This document shows positions 1-11,103 of a DNA stretch of 64,000 bases, piece after piece (positions within the stretch are counted from its first letter, which is position 1; every line of letters begins with the position of its first letter). Both the position numbers and the translations under genes were made by a program. The notes under the pieces are model-generated. The model searched no databases and was not told where the DNA came from. It saw nothing but the letters and a program-made list of their open reading frames with translations. The stretch covers positions 4,385,975-4,449,974 of the forward strand of contig JAESIW010000180.1 of the NCBI GenBank assembly GCA_016802295.1, written 5' to 3'. This DNA is from Brachionus rotundiformis (Eukaryota > Rotifera > Eurotatoria > Ploima > Brachionidae).

Positions 1-617
1 TCAATGCTGAGCTAATAGTCAAAATGGCAGTGTCTGTTTTGCTCTATTGGCTTTATATGCTTGACAGAAAGAGAGCCTATGAACAAGAAGAAAAAATATG
101 TGAAGACGATGGAACCAGGGATGCAATTGGCGATTCCATGGAAAAATTTGATGACTATATTTACTATATCAAAGTGTTTGGTCATGTTTTTGAGTTTTTG
201 GTCGCCATCCTCCTTTTTTTAAACAGTGGCTACATTTTATTGTTCGAGTCTTATGGAGCTATCCGGGCGCTAATGATTCTTCTGCACGCATATTTTCACA
301 TTTGGTGTCAGGCTTATTATGGCTGGCTGGCATTCAAAAATAGACGCAAATTGGTCGGAATGTTCGACAAATTACCTCTTTTTAATCTTGAAAATTTTAG
401 AAAAATAATCAAAAAAAAACACCCAGAGAAAAATAATGAGGAAATAGTTTCTTTTTTTGAAGAAAAGCTTAGCGATAGCTGCTCAATATGCTTTGATAGA
501 TTGTCTAGAGGCAGAGCTTTGATGACAAAATGTGACCATGTATTTCACTATCGGTGCATAAGAAGATGGCTAAACCAAAACCATAACTGTCCTATGTGTA
601 AACAAGATGTTTTTTAG
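1..617 (+). CDS. TRC8/RNF139-RNF145-type membrane RING E3 ubiquitin ligase, 3' part
   Basis: This is the C-terminal part of a polytopic ER-type RING E3 ligase. The reading frame is open to the left edge (first full codon AAT at 3), so the ATG at 24 is probably internal and the gene starts outside the window. Membrane segments lie near residues 1-12 and 50-95 counted from that ATG. A stretch reading IRALMILLHAYFHIW and then a WLAFKNRR block match the TRC8/RNF139-RNF145 family around its last membrane helices. A C3H2C3 RING follows at residues about 152-193: C-S-I-C, C-D-H-V-F-H, C-I-R-R-W-L and C-P-M-C are all intact. In the family, this domain ubiquitinates ER substrates linked to sterol metabolism. 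The stop is at 615-617 and an AATAAA lies at 820-825. RNF139 versus RNF145 cannot be decided from this part. Confidence 0.85.
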   Translation, partial: NAELIVKMAVSVLLYWLYMLDRKRAYEQEEKICEDDGTRDAIGDSMEKFDDYIYYIKVFGHVFEFLVAILLFLNSGYILLFESYGAIRALMILLHAYFHIWCQAYYGWLAFKNRRKLVGMFDKLPLFNLENFRKIIKKKHPEKNNEEIVSFFEEKLSDSCSICFDRLSRGRALMTKCDHVFHYRCIRRWLNQNHNCPMCKQDVF

Positions 618-1490
618 TACTATTTATGTCCAGTATTTGCATCAAATTTCCAAAAGTTGTGTATAATCAAAAAAAAAAGCAGAAGAAAATATTTGTCCAT
701 AAAAACTTTGGTACGATTGCTTGAATTTAAAGTAAGCAATTATAAAGAATTATAGCTACAAAAATGTGTGGACCCAAAAATTAATTGTTTTTGGAATAAT
801 TTTAAAGTTTTTAATTGTTAATAAAATATTTACTTATTATAAAAATTTTAATTTAAATTTTTAGATCTTTTAATTTGATTATTTAGTTAAGAATATTGCA
901 GAAGTTGTATGCTTCAGTTCAATTTTTCACTTATAAGCTACACAAGATGCTACATTACTAATTCTAATTGAATTAATTTTGGTTTCATTAAAATCAATAT
1001 TTGACAATAATTAAAATAATTGTACCCAATTAGATACAAAAAAAATGAATTGGGTATCATAAAATTATTTTTGGTTTTAGTAAAACAAATGATTTACTGT
1101 ATAATAGTACGGTTTGATATTAATATTGGAAAGTACGGTTCATCATGATAATTGAATGATAACGTTAACAAAAATCTACTTTATCACTACTTATCTTCTA
1201 AATTCTTTACCAAATTTTAAATTAAAACTATCCAAATGGAAGCTTAAGTTTTCATTGATTACTAAGTTAATTATTCACAACCGTACTGAAACACATCGTA
1301 CTTATTTCAAACCATACTATTATAAATTAAATTTGGTTTTGAATTAAATTTTATTAAAAAACAAAAATAATAATTAGACCAATATACTTTTATTTCTGAT
1401 AAAATTTTATATAACGGGTGTTAAAAAATCTCGGTGCTATTTTCAAAAATGAAAAATAAACATGTTGTGCTAGACCGATCTTCATAAAAT

Positions 1491-1589
1491 TTAACACAGG
1501 GGTACTTTGTGTTCTCTAGTATAAAAATACATGGTCAGCTTTCCAGTTCTTGCCTTCCTGATTTAGCTAGTTCCCTTCGATTTTGAAAG
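1491..1589 (+). repeat. 99-bp direct repeat, copy 1
   Basis: It begins TTAACACAGGGGTACTTTGT and ends in TTCGATTTTGAAAG. It differs from the copy at 1895-1993 by only about three substitutions, while the flanks are unrelated. This suggests a recently dispersed or locally duplicated element of unknown class. No terminal inverted repeats or target duplication are obvious. Confidence 0.8.
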
Positions 1590-1894
1590 CGCGCATAATA
1601 TTTTTAAATAACAATAATATGCAATTTAAAAACTAAAATACTGAATTAGGAACAAAATAAAAACATTTTAGTTTTTTTTGTAATTCATGTCAATTACATT
1701 TAAATTGATCACTATTTTAATTTATTAATACATAATTTATTGGAATGAAACTCTTATACAATCAAAAAACCTAGATTATTTATTAATTAATCCTATAATG
1801 TTCAAAAACTTTCAAATTTTTTTCATCTTCCTTTTTTCTTATATCAAATTAACACTTTTGATTTTTCTTTTATATAAACCAATGTAGCCTTGTC

Positions 1895-1993
1895 TTAACA
1901 CAGGGGTACTTTGTGTTGTCTAGTATAAAAATACATGGTCAGCTTTCCAGTTCTTGCCTTCCTGATTTACCTAGGTCCCTTCGATTTTGAAAG
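1895..1993 (+). repeat. 99-bp direct repeat, copy 2
   Basis: Same orientation as copy 1 and offset by 404 bp, about 97% identical by eye. A 72-codon ORF (1935-2153) starts inside it, but nothing else supports that ORF as coding. Confidence 0.8.
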
Positions 1994-2788
1994 TGTATTT
2001 TTACATATCCATGTGACTACTACCTATGGATTGCTATTCTCGAAGTTTCGAAAGGGTCTTACAGTTGGAAATAAAAAATATTTAAGAAATAAACAAGTCC
2101 ATTCAATCTTCTATTTATCACAGAAACATTTCTTTTACTCAAGAATGTCTTAAAAAATATTGAGTTAATTTTAGAATTTTTACCAACTAATCAGTTTTTA
2201 TTTTCTTGTAAAAATGATTTTAATAAATGGTATCAAATAAACAAAGTTTTAATGATAATTAATGTTTGTTTGATTGTTTCATTTGATTATGGAGAAAAAT
2301 CTATCAATTTTTTTTACAAATCAAAGATTGCTTCAAATTATATTAAAATTCCTTTTACGGTTAATAAATTTTTTCTACATTTTCAAAAAAATTTAATTGA
2401 AAGAGTAAGACTGTTGTCTTATTTTTTAATCAAATAATTTTTTTTATAAAATAATTTTAAGCACCGCCAATTCTCGTATACATATCTTTTAAAATGGCGA
2501 ACGAGTTTTGATTTTTCGTCCAGTACAACCATATCAAATTTTTGAGAATAATTTATATATATAGTATATTAATAAAATTTTTAACAAAAATAAGTCTAAA
2601 AGAGGAATATATTTATAGATGAACTTGAATTAACTAATTGACCAAGTTTTATAACTTAGTCTCTAACCACTAACAATAACTAAATTATTTTATTTATTTC
2701 TATTAATTAATGTAAATTTTTTTTTTGATTCTATCTTTTGGATTCATAATTATAATTATTAACTAAAAATTCTATCTTTCGTAGCATG

Positions 2789-2849
2789 AGGATTTAAACG
2801 AAGGCTAATGCCATTCGGACAAACTCTTGGGAAACCCAAATTCATTTAT
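2789..2849 (+). repeat. Dispersed ~60-bp repeat, copy A
   Basis: A block containing GAAGGCTAATGCCATTCGGA and then a CCCAAATTCATTTA tail reappears in diverged form at 43905-43963. Two matching copies 41 kb apart point to the tail of an interspersed element, possibly a SINE or LINE 3' end. The class is unknown. Confidence 0.55.
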
Positions 2850-3019
2850 CAAATTAATAAAAAAAATGCAATTAGTTGTTATAAAAAAAGTTTTAATCCA
2901 AGTCTATAAAACAACAATTCTTAGAGAATAAGTTATTAGAGAATTATTTATTTAAATAAAAATTAAATTCAATATATGAATAAAATGATGACAAAAGTAC
3001 ATTATTATTATTATTACTA

Positions 3020-6000
3020 TTATTTTCGGTAGTTTGTAAAAGAGGCATTATTTGAAAATCCTCCTGAATTAGCTAAAATAAAAATCAATTGTTACAAAAT
3101 TTAACATTTTTTTAACTAAAGATAAAATTAACCTGTAAAATTGGTAAAAAGTGAGCCAGACTGGTTTTGAGTTTGAGCTGCTAGAGCACCGAATCCCGTA
3201 GGAGCATTTGTCGATCCTTGGCCAAAACCACCAAAGCTAGTTGTATTAGCAGAAGCTAAAGAACCAAAAGTTGCCGTTCTTAAATTATTTAAAAATATTA
3301 TTTATGTTTTTCAATTAAATATGAACAATACTTGGATGAATTTGATCCAAATGTTGAAGTTGAACCAAATGTTGCTGATCCACCAAAAGTAGCAGGAGCT
3401 CCGAAAGAAGCAGCTTGACCAAATCCAGGAGAGCCAAAAGTCGAAGTAGCACCAAATGTTGGTTTGGTGGGTGAAGTAAATGAACTGAATAAATTTCCTG
3501 TTGAAGAAGAAACTGAATTTGAATTCTCACCAAATCCAGTATTAATTGTTGTAGATTGAGTTGAAGAAGAAAATGTAGCTGTTTTGATGATACTTCCAAA
3601 TGCTTTAGGCTCCTGTTTATTTGCAAAGTTGGAAGAAAACTTCGTTTCACCAAACACATTTTTATTTGGCTCATTAGCGGATTTGCTAGAACCGAGACCG
3701 AAACTTCCAAATTGTAAATCATTTGAAGGGACAACTGACGAAGAATCCATATCGGCATCAGTTTCTGCTACTGTCGGTTTTTGAGTGGCAATTACTGAAA
3801 AAGGATTTTCAGCAGGTTTTACAGATGAAAAAGTAGACGAAAATGCTGGTTTCGTTTCAGTCTTGGAACCGAATGTACCTTGGGCTTGACCAAAGCCAAA
3901 AATATTTCCAGTTGTCTGCTTTGACTCAGCGCTATTGAAAGAACTGAACAAATTTTGAACTGGTTTTGCTGGCTCTTGAGTCTGTTCAGCTGATTTTGAC
4001 TCAAGTTTTGTGCCAAAAATGGATCCTTGTTGAATATTAGAAGAATCTTTTTTAGGCTCATCAGCTTGATTAAAAGATTTTTCATTTTGAGTATCATTTT
4101 TTGGTTGAATGTTTTGATTCAAATTAAAAACAGGAGTTTTTGAGTCAAGGACTGATTGACCGCTATTTGTTGATTGTTGCTCAGTATTGGATAATGCCTT
4201 GTTTGTTTGAAATGTACCAAATAAATTTGGTATCTGTTTTTTATCATCGGAGTTGTCAAGTTTAATTGAAAAATTGGTAACAGTCTCTTTTTGTTCAACT
4301 GGTTTATTTTGAGAAGAAAAAGTAAACGATGGTGGTTCATTTTTTTTCTGAGATTCAGCATCAGTTTTAAAATTTAAAGAAAATGATTTAGATCCTTGAG
4401 CATCTTTTTCTTTATCTGTTTGACCAAAGTTAAGATTAGATTTAGAACCAAGTAGTGTATTTTCTATGCTTGCTGATTGGATAGGTTTGATTTGATTTTC
4501 CACATTTGGCAAAACTTGTTCTTTGGAACCAAACAAAGACACTGGTTCATTTTTTTTCTCTCCCTGACCGAACAATGTTGTACCAAATTTAAGAGCTAGA
4601 TCCTTTGAAGGTTCTGCAGGCTTAACAGGTTGTTCCAAAGATTTTGGTTGTGATTCTTTATCATTGTTTTTCTCTCCCTGACCGAACAATGTTGTACCAA
4701 ATTTAAGAGCTTGATCCTTTGAAGGTTCTGCAGGCTTAACAGGTTGTTCCAAAGATTTTGGTTGTGATTCTTTATCATTGTTTTTCTCTCCCTGACCGAA
4801 CAATGTTGTACCAAATTTAAGAGCTAGATCCTTTGAAGGTTCTGCAGGCTTAACAGGTTGTTCACCAGTTCCAGCTGTTTCATATTTTGTAAAACCTGGC
4901 TTGGGAATCAAACTCTCTTTCGTTTTATTTTCGAGTGTTTTAGAAATTAGTAGATCTGGTTTTGGTATTTGGTTGTTTTTATTTTCCATGACTGGTTTAT
5001 CCATTTGAAAAGTTATATTTGGCACTTGCTTTGTTTCCAATTGTTTAATATTTTGATCTTTCGGAAACTTTTCGTTTAATGAAGATATCTGAGTGGTTTT
5101 TTCCTTATTTATATCGGATTCTGGTACTTTTTTTATCTGTTCCATGACAGGCTGACTTTTATTTATAGTTATCTGAGACTGATTCGACTTTGTGTTGTCA
5201 GATTTTATTTCAATCTGCTTTAATGCTGTATTTGCGTTTATATTATTTAAAGGCGATTTTTCTATCTTAGACTGGTTTACCAAAGATAAATTATCAGATG
5301 TAGATGGTTTAATTGCTGTGCTAAAACCACTAAAAAATGAGGTTGATGAAGCAGGGGCTGGAGTACTTGTAGTTAATATTTTTGCCTGAATTTCTTTTGG
5401 TTGTGTTTGAGAAGCAAAATTAAATAAGGGCTGTTGAGCTTTTTGTTGTATTGGTGTGTGAATTTCTCTGATCTCTGGTTTTTTGACAACTGAGCTATCT
5501 AAAACACGACTTATGTTCGGTGACGCCTGGTTAAAATGCAGAAAACTGGTATCATTTAGTGGGACTTGAGTCGATTTTGATTCAATATATTTACAAGCGA
5601 TTGATTCTAGTTGACCAATATTCACTGTTTGATTTGGTACTTTTTTTCTCTTTTTCATTAAATTATACAATTGAGCGTTTAGTTTAGCATTTTTTTCGCT
5701 CTTTTCCCAAATTTCCTTGTCAGAATTCAGTTTCAGATCTGACATTCTTCCATTTAACATGCTCAATTCAGCTTTTTTACTTGGTTTGTCCATATTCAAA
5801 TTGATTGATGATCTTGAATCATCTTTTTCCTCTTTTTTCCTTGGAGAATTCAAATTAAACTCATGAACCATATTTTTACCAAGTGCAGTATGTTTTAATT
5901 TTTCAAAAAGTCGATTTAATTTTTTGGCTTTTTCAGTCACATTTTTGTCCAAATTATAAATATTTGCATAAATTTCTCTATAACTTTTAAATGGTGGATC

Positions 6001-9000
6001 ATTTTGGCGTTTGCCAAAGCAATATTTTAAATTAGACATTTCCAAATCAAACTTGGTATACATTTCTTTAATGTTTTTATATTTAGATTTGGCAAACGGA
6101 TCCTGGTCAAACTGATTTAGCAAGCTAATACCTTTTTTGTTTTCAATGTTATATTTGAGCAAACGTAGCATTTCCAAGTGATTGAAATCAGTGAACATAG
6201 ATGATCTCAAGTCAGAGCATGTCTCATCAAACTGAATCATTTCTTCATTTAATTTTTCGAAAAGTTTTAATGATATTTTTGTCTCTTTAATAATTTTTAA
6301 GTCAACTAAATTTTTAGATAGGTCTTTTCCATCGAATAATTTTGCCACAGTGTCCTTAAAGTCTTGTATTTCGCGGTCGAAACTAGCCAAAGTATTATCA
6401 GATGCTGATCCTTCTTTGATTGATTGTTCTATTTTCTCAAATGCTCCTTTTTCTGTTAAGTCAGGTAATTTGGCTTTCGATTTAGTTGGTTGAGTTGGAA
6501 ACTGAGGATATTGAAAATTTTGTTGAATATTTCCTAAAGATTTATTATCAACAAATGCAGTTGGTTGCTTAACCATCAAAGAAGTATTTAGTTTTTGTTC
6601 AACTGGTTTAGTTTGAGAAGAAAAAGTAAACGATGGTGGCTCATTTTTTTTCTGACCAAAGTTAAGATTAGATTTAGAACCAAGTAGTGTATTTTCTATG
6701 CTTGCTGATTGGATAGGTTTGATTTGATTTTCCACATTTGGCAAAACTTGTTCTTTGGAACCAAACAAAGACACTGGTTCATTTTTTTTCTCTCCCTGAC
6801 CAAACAATGTTGAACTAAGTTTAAAAGTTTGATCTTTTAAAGGTTCTGCAGGCTTAACAGGTTGTTCCAAAGATTTTGTTTGTAATGCCAAATCATTATT
6901 TTGATCTTTTTGTGTCTGGCTTTCATTTGTGTGAATAATTGGAAAGTCAGGTGCTTTAATTTGAGTGTATGGTAATTTTTCTGCTGGTTTACACACTGAT
7001 TTATTCATTGACATGTTAATAATATAGAATGTTGATAAAAAGCCCGTATCAGCTAAACAAAACAAAAGAGGACTTGCAGGTTGTTTACCTCTGGTTTCAA
7101 AGTCTACTTCTTTCTGAGAATTAAAGCTAATTTCTATTCCGATAGGAAATACATCTTTATCATTTGAGCTCATTGGTAAGCTAGGCCTTAACTCTTCTAA
7201 GTAAAGCACTTCAAATTTCTGAAATATTTATGTATTAATTTTCCCTTAGAGTTAATATTTTATGATCCATTGATGATTTTTTTATTTTTATAAGAATTAA
7301 AAAATAATCTCAGTCAGCATTTTATCTGGTTAAACTGGTGACCAAATATTAAATTGTTCAAAAAGTGCTTATTTCTTTAACAAAATAATTTGTAGAATTA
7401 ATATCATTACAATAAATTGACTCATAAAAAGATATCAATAAAAATTTTTCCTATTTTTTTTCCTAAATTTAATCCATGTCTCTAAAGAAATAAGTGACAA
7501 GAAGAAATAAAATGCCAATGGATCAAAAAATAAGATAAACTTTATTTTTTTACTTGGTTATTTTTGATCAAAACCCCCATCTCTGGACTGTGCGAGTAGG
7601 CACATACAATTAGATTGCTGTAAAAAAATAAAATAAATTCAAGTCTAAATTTATATAGCTCTTACAATTCGCTTATACTTCCAAAACTGGCCCACGAAAT
7701 ATCGTTCTCTTCACTCATATTAAAAACAAGACCATCATATTCTTCTTTGCTAAAAGTTTCGGTAGACAGGGTCTTTAAATAAATTAAATATTTAATAAGT
7801 TTTAATAACTCTACATAAAATTTATTTAAATGGCCCATATTAAAATACATCGTACATGTTTGTATTTTTTAGATTAATAGAGCCAAAAAGATTTTATTTT
7901 TTCAAAAATATTCTTTTAATAAAGCATAAATCAAATTTTTTTCTTGTTTATCTGATAAGAAAAGTGACGTACCTGATCTTTGGAAATTGCATGATAAAAA
8001 ATTCTTGGGTTGTTCTCAGCATCATTGTAGGACACTAAGAACTCTTTTTTTGCCAACCATTCCATGCTATTAGCTAAATAAAAATAATAGATAAAGCAAA
8101 GAAAATAAATTATAGATAAATTTACGTTCTAAATCACTTTCAAGACAATTGTATTTATACTTGGATTCAAGATCCAAACTAAACAAGTTTATGCTTTTAT
8201 CTTTGGAACAGAAAGCAAAATTTTTTCCAGTCGGACTCCAACACACTTTCAAAAGCAAAAATAATAGTATTCATTATTATATATTATCTTTTCTTACTGC
8301 ATAAGGCATCAAGTGGCTTAGAGATAACTTGAAACTTCTGATCCATTATTTTGGAAATAACTTCAATCTTTCCGTTCTCTTTGCCCAATATAACCAAATC
8401 AGGTGCTATTTTCGAAACTAAAAGGTTATTCACCCGGCTGTTGTCTTTTTCTATTGGGATTCTATTCAGCATTACAGGACACTTTAAAATAAATCTTAAG
8501 TTCTTATCTAGCCATCTTAAGATAATTAAAAAAGTTGTGTCGTTTGCAAGACAACATTTTCAAATGAATAAAATGTATAAAAATATGTAAAATGATAAGT
8601 TTTTTAAAAGAATGTTTTCGATTCGAATTCAGCTGTGGAAAGCTGTGCTCATAATAAGTTCTTTTTTTCTAATTGGTTTACTTGTTAGTTTAGCCATTGT
8701 TTTAATTACATGTAAAAAGCTTTTTGGTCAAAATAAAATCAACTTGGACATGGTCGAAGATAATCAAGAAAAACATGAGCAAATAAATTTGGAGAGTGAA
8801 GGCGCAATGATCAGGAATGATGCAACCAAAGAAAATAACCGGATCGTTTTGGAAGAGAACGAGACCATTCTCTCAGAATCGGAAAATGTCCTCGATTATA
8901 CAAAGATAAAATCAAAGTATAGAGAAGCGCTAAATCAAAGAAAAAGTCCAAAATTTAAAAATTTTTTGCACAAATCAAGCAAACCATTTTTGGGCTACAA

Positions 9001-9578
9001 CTCATCAGCAGCCAACGAGGGCAAAAAATTGCCTTTAAATGACAGAAAAAAATATTCAAATGATAAATTTTAGTACTTGATTCGAATTTTGCACATCAAC
9101 TTTGATACTCTCCATTGCATAAACATTCAAATAATATTCAAAATTTTGTTCTGTGGTAAAGTTAAGTACCAAAGCAATTAAGTGAGTTTGGGTATTGTTA
9201 AATTGGATATGGATAAAATTTTGGCTTTGTTCCAGCATAACAGTGGCTACATTATTGGGCACTTGATTATCCGACACGGATTCAAATTCATTTGTATTAT
9301 AAATTTTTAAGACTTTTTTTTTAAATTTAATAAATTAAATAAACACATTTTAAACATTTAAATACCATTATTGTATCCAAACGCTACAATGCCGTATTTG
9401 TTGGAGTTGGCGACAAGTTTTAGCCGGTGATCTTTGGCTAAAGGTGATCTTTCCTCTGTCCTTAGATCGAACAAGTTAAGTTTTGAAATCTCTTTGAAAA
9501 AAATTGTTTGCTATTTTTTTTTATAAAAATTTATTAGAAATCAATATTGTTCTTAATTTAAATTTTTACTTCTTCCAT
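3020..9578 (-). CDS. NUP214: NUP214 nucleoporin (beta-propeller plus coiled coil plus FG repeats), 11 exons, 1683 aa
   Basis: Exons, in transcript order: 9570-9578, 9366-9510, 9077-9312, 8298-8481, 8126-8245, 7973-8073, 7666-7772, 7554-7617, 3332-7218, 3133-3278, 3020-3072. They total 5052 bp, exactly in frame, with GT-AG borders. Residues 1 to about 390 follow the vertebrate NUP214 propeller in order: NSNKYGIVAFG, FDLR, CWSPTGK, a W-containing strand, then CLADTGFLSTFYIIN at its end. Residues about 570-850 are charged and coiled-coil-like. From about 1370 on, FG/GFG/SFG motifs dominate, and the protein ends SNNASFTNYRK. NUP214 works on the cytoplasmic face of the nuclear pore, where the propeller docks the DEAD-box helicase of mRNA export and the FG region binds export receptors. 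Exon 9 carries most of the protein and has internal repeats. Intron 4 (8482-9076) contains an opposite-strand gene. The nine-base first exon (Met-Glu-Glu) is the least certain part. Confidence 0.93.
4558..4862 (-). repeat. 114-bp tandem repeat (2.7 copies) inside NUP214 exon 9
   Basis: Near-identical units begin at 4558, 4672 and 4786. Each encodes 38 residues containing KSLEQPVKPAEPSKD and FGTTLFGQGEK, so each adds FG motifs (residues about 1108-1210). The copies are nearly identical at the DNA level, so the expansion is recent, and the unit is a multiple of three, so the frame is kept. Confidence 0.9.
6593..6885 (-). repeat. Dispersed duplicate of the 4288-4635 segment inside NUP214 exon 9
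   Basis: This segment repeats a block about 2.2 kb away in the same exon. The stretch about 6660-6799 is essentially identical to about 4431-4570. The 4.3-kb copy carries about 75 bp extra. Both copies are in frame and end in the KPAEP repeat unit, so the N-terminal part of the FG-like linker and the central one arose by duplication. Confidence 0.85.
8612..9073 (+). CDS. Unassigned single-pass membrane protein, nested antisense in NUP214 intron 4
   Basis: This is an uninterrupted 153-codon ORF on the + strand, wholly inside the 595-bp intron (8482-9076) of the NUP214 gene on the opposite strand. Its TAG stop at 9071-9073 lies one base from the NUP214 donor. Residues about 9-33 are strongly hydrophobic (LIISSFFLIGLLVSLAIVLI), followed by C-K-K and a charged tail rich in Lys, Glu and Asn. 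This is the layout of a type I or III single-pass protein with a cytosolic tail. There is no cleavable signal peptide ahead of the helix and no domain I recognise. A chance ORF of this length in such AT-rich intron DNA is unlikely, and the ORF looks less AT-rich than ordinary introns here. Any 3' UTR must run antisense through NUP214 exon 3. Confidence 0.6.
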   Translation: MFSIRIQLWKAVLIISSFFLIGLLVSLAIVLITCKKLFGQNKINLDMVEDNQEKHEQINLESEGAMIRNDATKENNRIVLEENETILSESENVLDYTKIKSKYREALNQRKSPKFKNFLHKSSKPFLGYNSSAANEGKKLPLNDRKKYSNDKF

Positions 9579-10344
9579 TTTAATATTTTATTAAACAATA
9601 ATTTAAAATATCAAATTTTGAGAATTTTATTTATTAAATGAAGTATTTTATTTTGCATCAGTTTAATCTGACTAAAATAATGTCTTAACTAGAAGTAGAA
9701 ATTCTTTCGTTGTTGTTGTGAAATTGTGAAATAGATTAAAAGAAACTTTTTTTTTTAACTTTCAAAATTAATTGAAAATTTTTAGCTCTGCAATTATTGA
9801 TATTCTTACAAACCTAGATAAAAAATTGAGCTAAATGTTAATAAATGGTTCCGTAAATGCCGCATGATGCAGATAATATTTAGCAGAAATAAATTCAAAA
9901 TATTTGAATTGACAAAACCAAGTGAATTAAATGCTTTTATTGATTTTTCTATTTATCTGGATATGAACTAAAAGTTAAAGATATTTGTGAAGGAATAGGC
10001 AAAAAATATTTAATTGTGTAGCGTATGTACAGTGCTTATTTTCTATTTATCTTAAAGATCTATTAAACTTATGGTTCATTTTAAACGAGTTAATATTTTA
10101 AATATTCTTCAAATTTTATGGTTAAAACATCCTTTTACAGATTATTTTTTTAAAACTTTTTTTTAATAATTTGTTGGTATTAAAAACTATTGGAATAAGT
10201 GTGGCAAATTGGTGTGCGTTTACCATTAAACAATAAACATAAAAAATTTAAATTTTAAAAAGATAACGCTAACAGAAAACAATAACTCTTTTAATCAGTA
10301 AAGCCATTTCAAATTATTAATTGAGTAACAAAGGCTGAATGGTG
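9579..10344. other. Intergenic, probable NUP214 upstream region
   Basis: AT-rich DNA just upstream of the inferred NUP214 start codon (9578). No ORF, RNA gene or repeat is supported. Promoter elements should lie here but none is distinctive. Confidence 0.5.
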
Positions 10345-10965
10345 TTGGACTTGGTTGATGGAAGCAAACGAGTCTAAAATTAAAGTCATGAATATCGGTA
10401 GCAACGAGCATATAGCAAAAACCAGGTCCTACACGTTAAAAAAGAAGGATGGCTCTCGAATTAAGCTTCAAAACACATCGGAAGAACGTGACCTGGGCAT
10501 CATTCTCACGGTGAATTTTAAGTTCAGCTCACAGTCTGCTCATGCCGCATCGAAAGCCAACCAAGTTCTAGGAATGCTAAAAAACACATTCGTATCTAGG
10601 GATGTAGAACTATGGCATGGAGTACGAGAATAGACTTGAGCGGATGGGTCTTACATCTTTAGAGACAAGACGACAACGGGGTGACTTAATTCAACTATAC
10701 AAAGTCAGCAATAGCAAAGATTACATAACGTGGTACAGCGAGCCAAAATGGTCGGCTACGAGAAACACGAAGAGAAGTCAACTACGGCGTGAGATCGTGG
10801 CATCTTGTTAGCAAAGACACAACTTCTTCATTAATCGGATAGCTAATTTATGGAACGAACTGCCAGATGACATAGTGGACTCCTTTAAAATCAAATACGA
10901 CCATTATCAATTAAGACGACCTGCGAGTTATCTCGCCACGCGGTTTTTATACTACTACTACCAAT
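10345..10965 (+). mobile_element. Non-LTR retrotransposon 3' fragment (LINE remnant A)
   Basis: Translation gives the C-terminal part of a LINE reverse-transcriptase ORF: ESKIKVMNIG, then ERDLGIILTVNFKFSSQ, then ASKANQVLGMLKNTFVSRD. After an internal deletion and frameshift near 10610-10625 come NRLERMGLTSLETRRQRGDL and, in another frame, FFINRIANLWNELPDDIV. This order is typical of CR1/Jockey-like elements in invertebrates. The fragment ends in a (TAC)n tail at about 10949-10962. The missing section corresponds to the usual RPHLEYAVQ-type block, so the copy is dead. Confidence 0.88.
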
Positions 10966-11103
10966 CAATTATTTTTCTATTAAACTCAATAAATTTTGTG
11001 TGAATATTAATTCCAATATTTTTAAATTGTACATTTATAAAATTAAAATTTTTTTGGATAATTTAAGATTTATAGTGAAAAAAGTTCAAAAATTAACTTG
11101 TAA

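Larger units (their letters stand above)
618..3019. other. Intergenic AT-rich region between RING gene and NUP214
   Basis: No gene is supported here. The first 200 bases are probably the 3' UTR of the RING gene, with a polyadenylation signal at 820-825. The only structured material is a direct repeat pair (1491-1589 and 1895-1993), a short dispersed repeat (2789-2849) and a run of ATT trinucleotides around 3001-3022. Short ORFs at 1156-1347, 1935-2153 and 2252-2437 are A/T-driven or repeat-derived and resemble nothing I know. Confidence 0.6.

Noticed and set aside
24..617. ATG at 24 as the true start of the RING protein
   Set aside because: The frame is open to the left edge and the family has many membrane helices before this point, so the gene is cut by the window rather than starting here.
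3001..3022. ATT-repeat run as a regulatory element
   Set aside because: It is a simple trinucleotide microsatellite overlapping the NUP214 stop codon and start of its 3' UTR, with nothing to suggest function.
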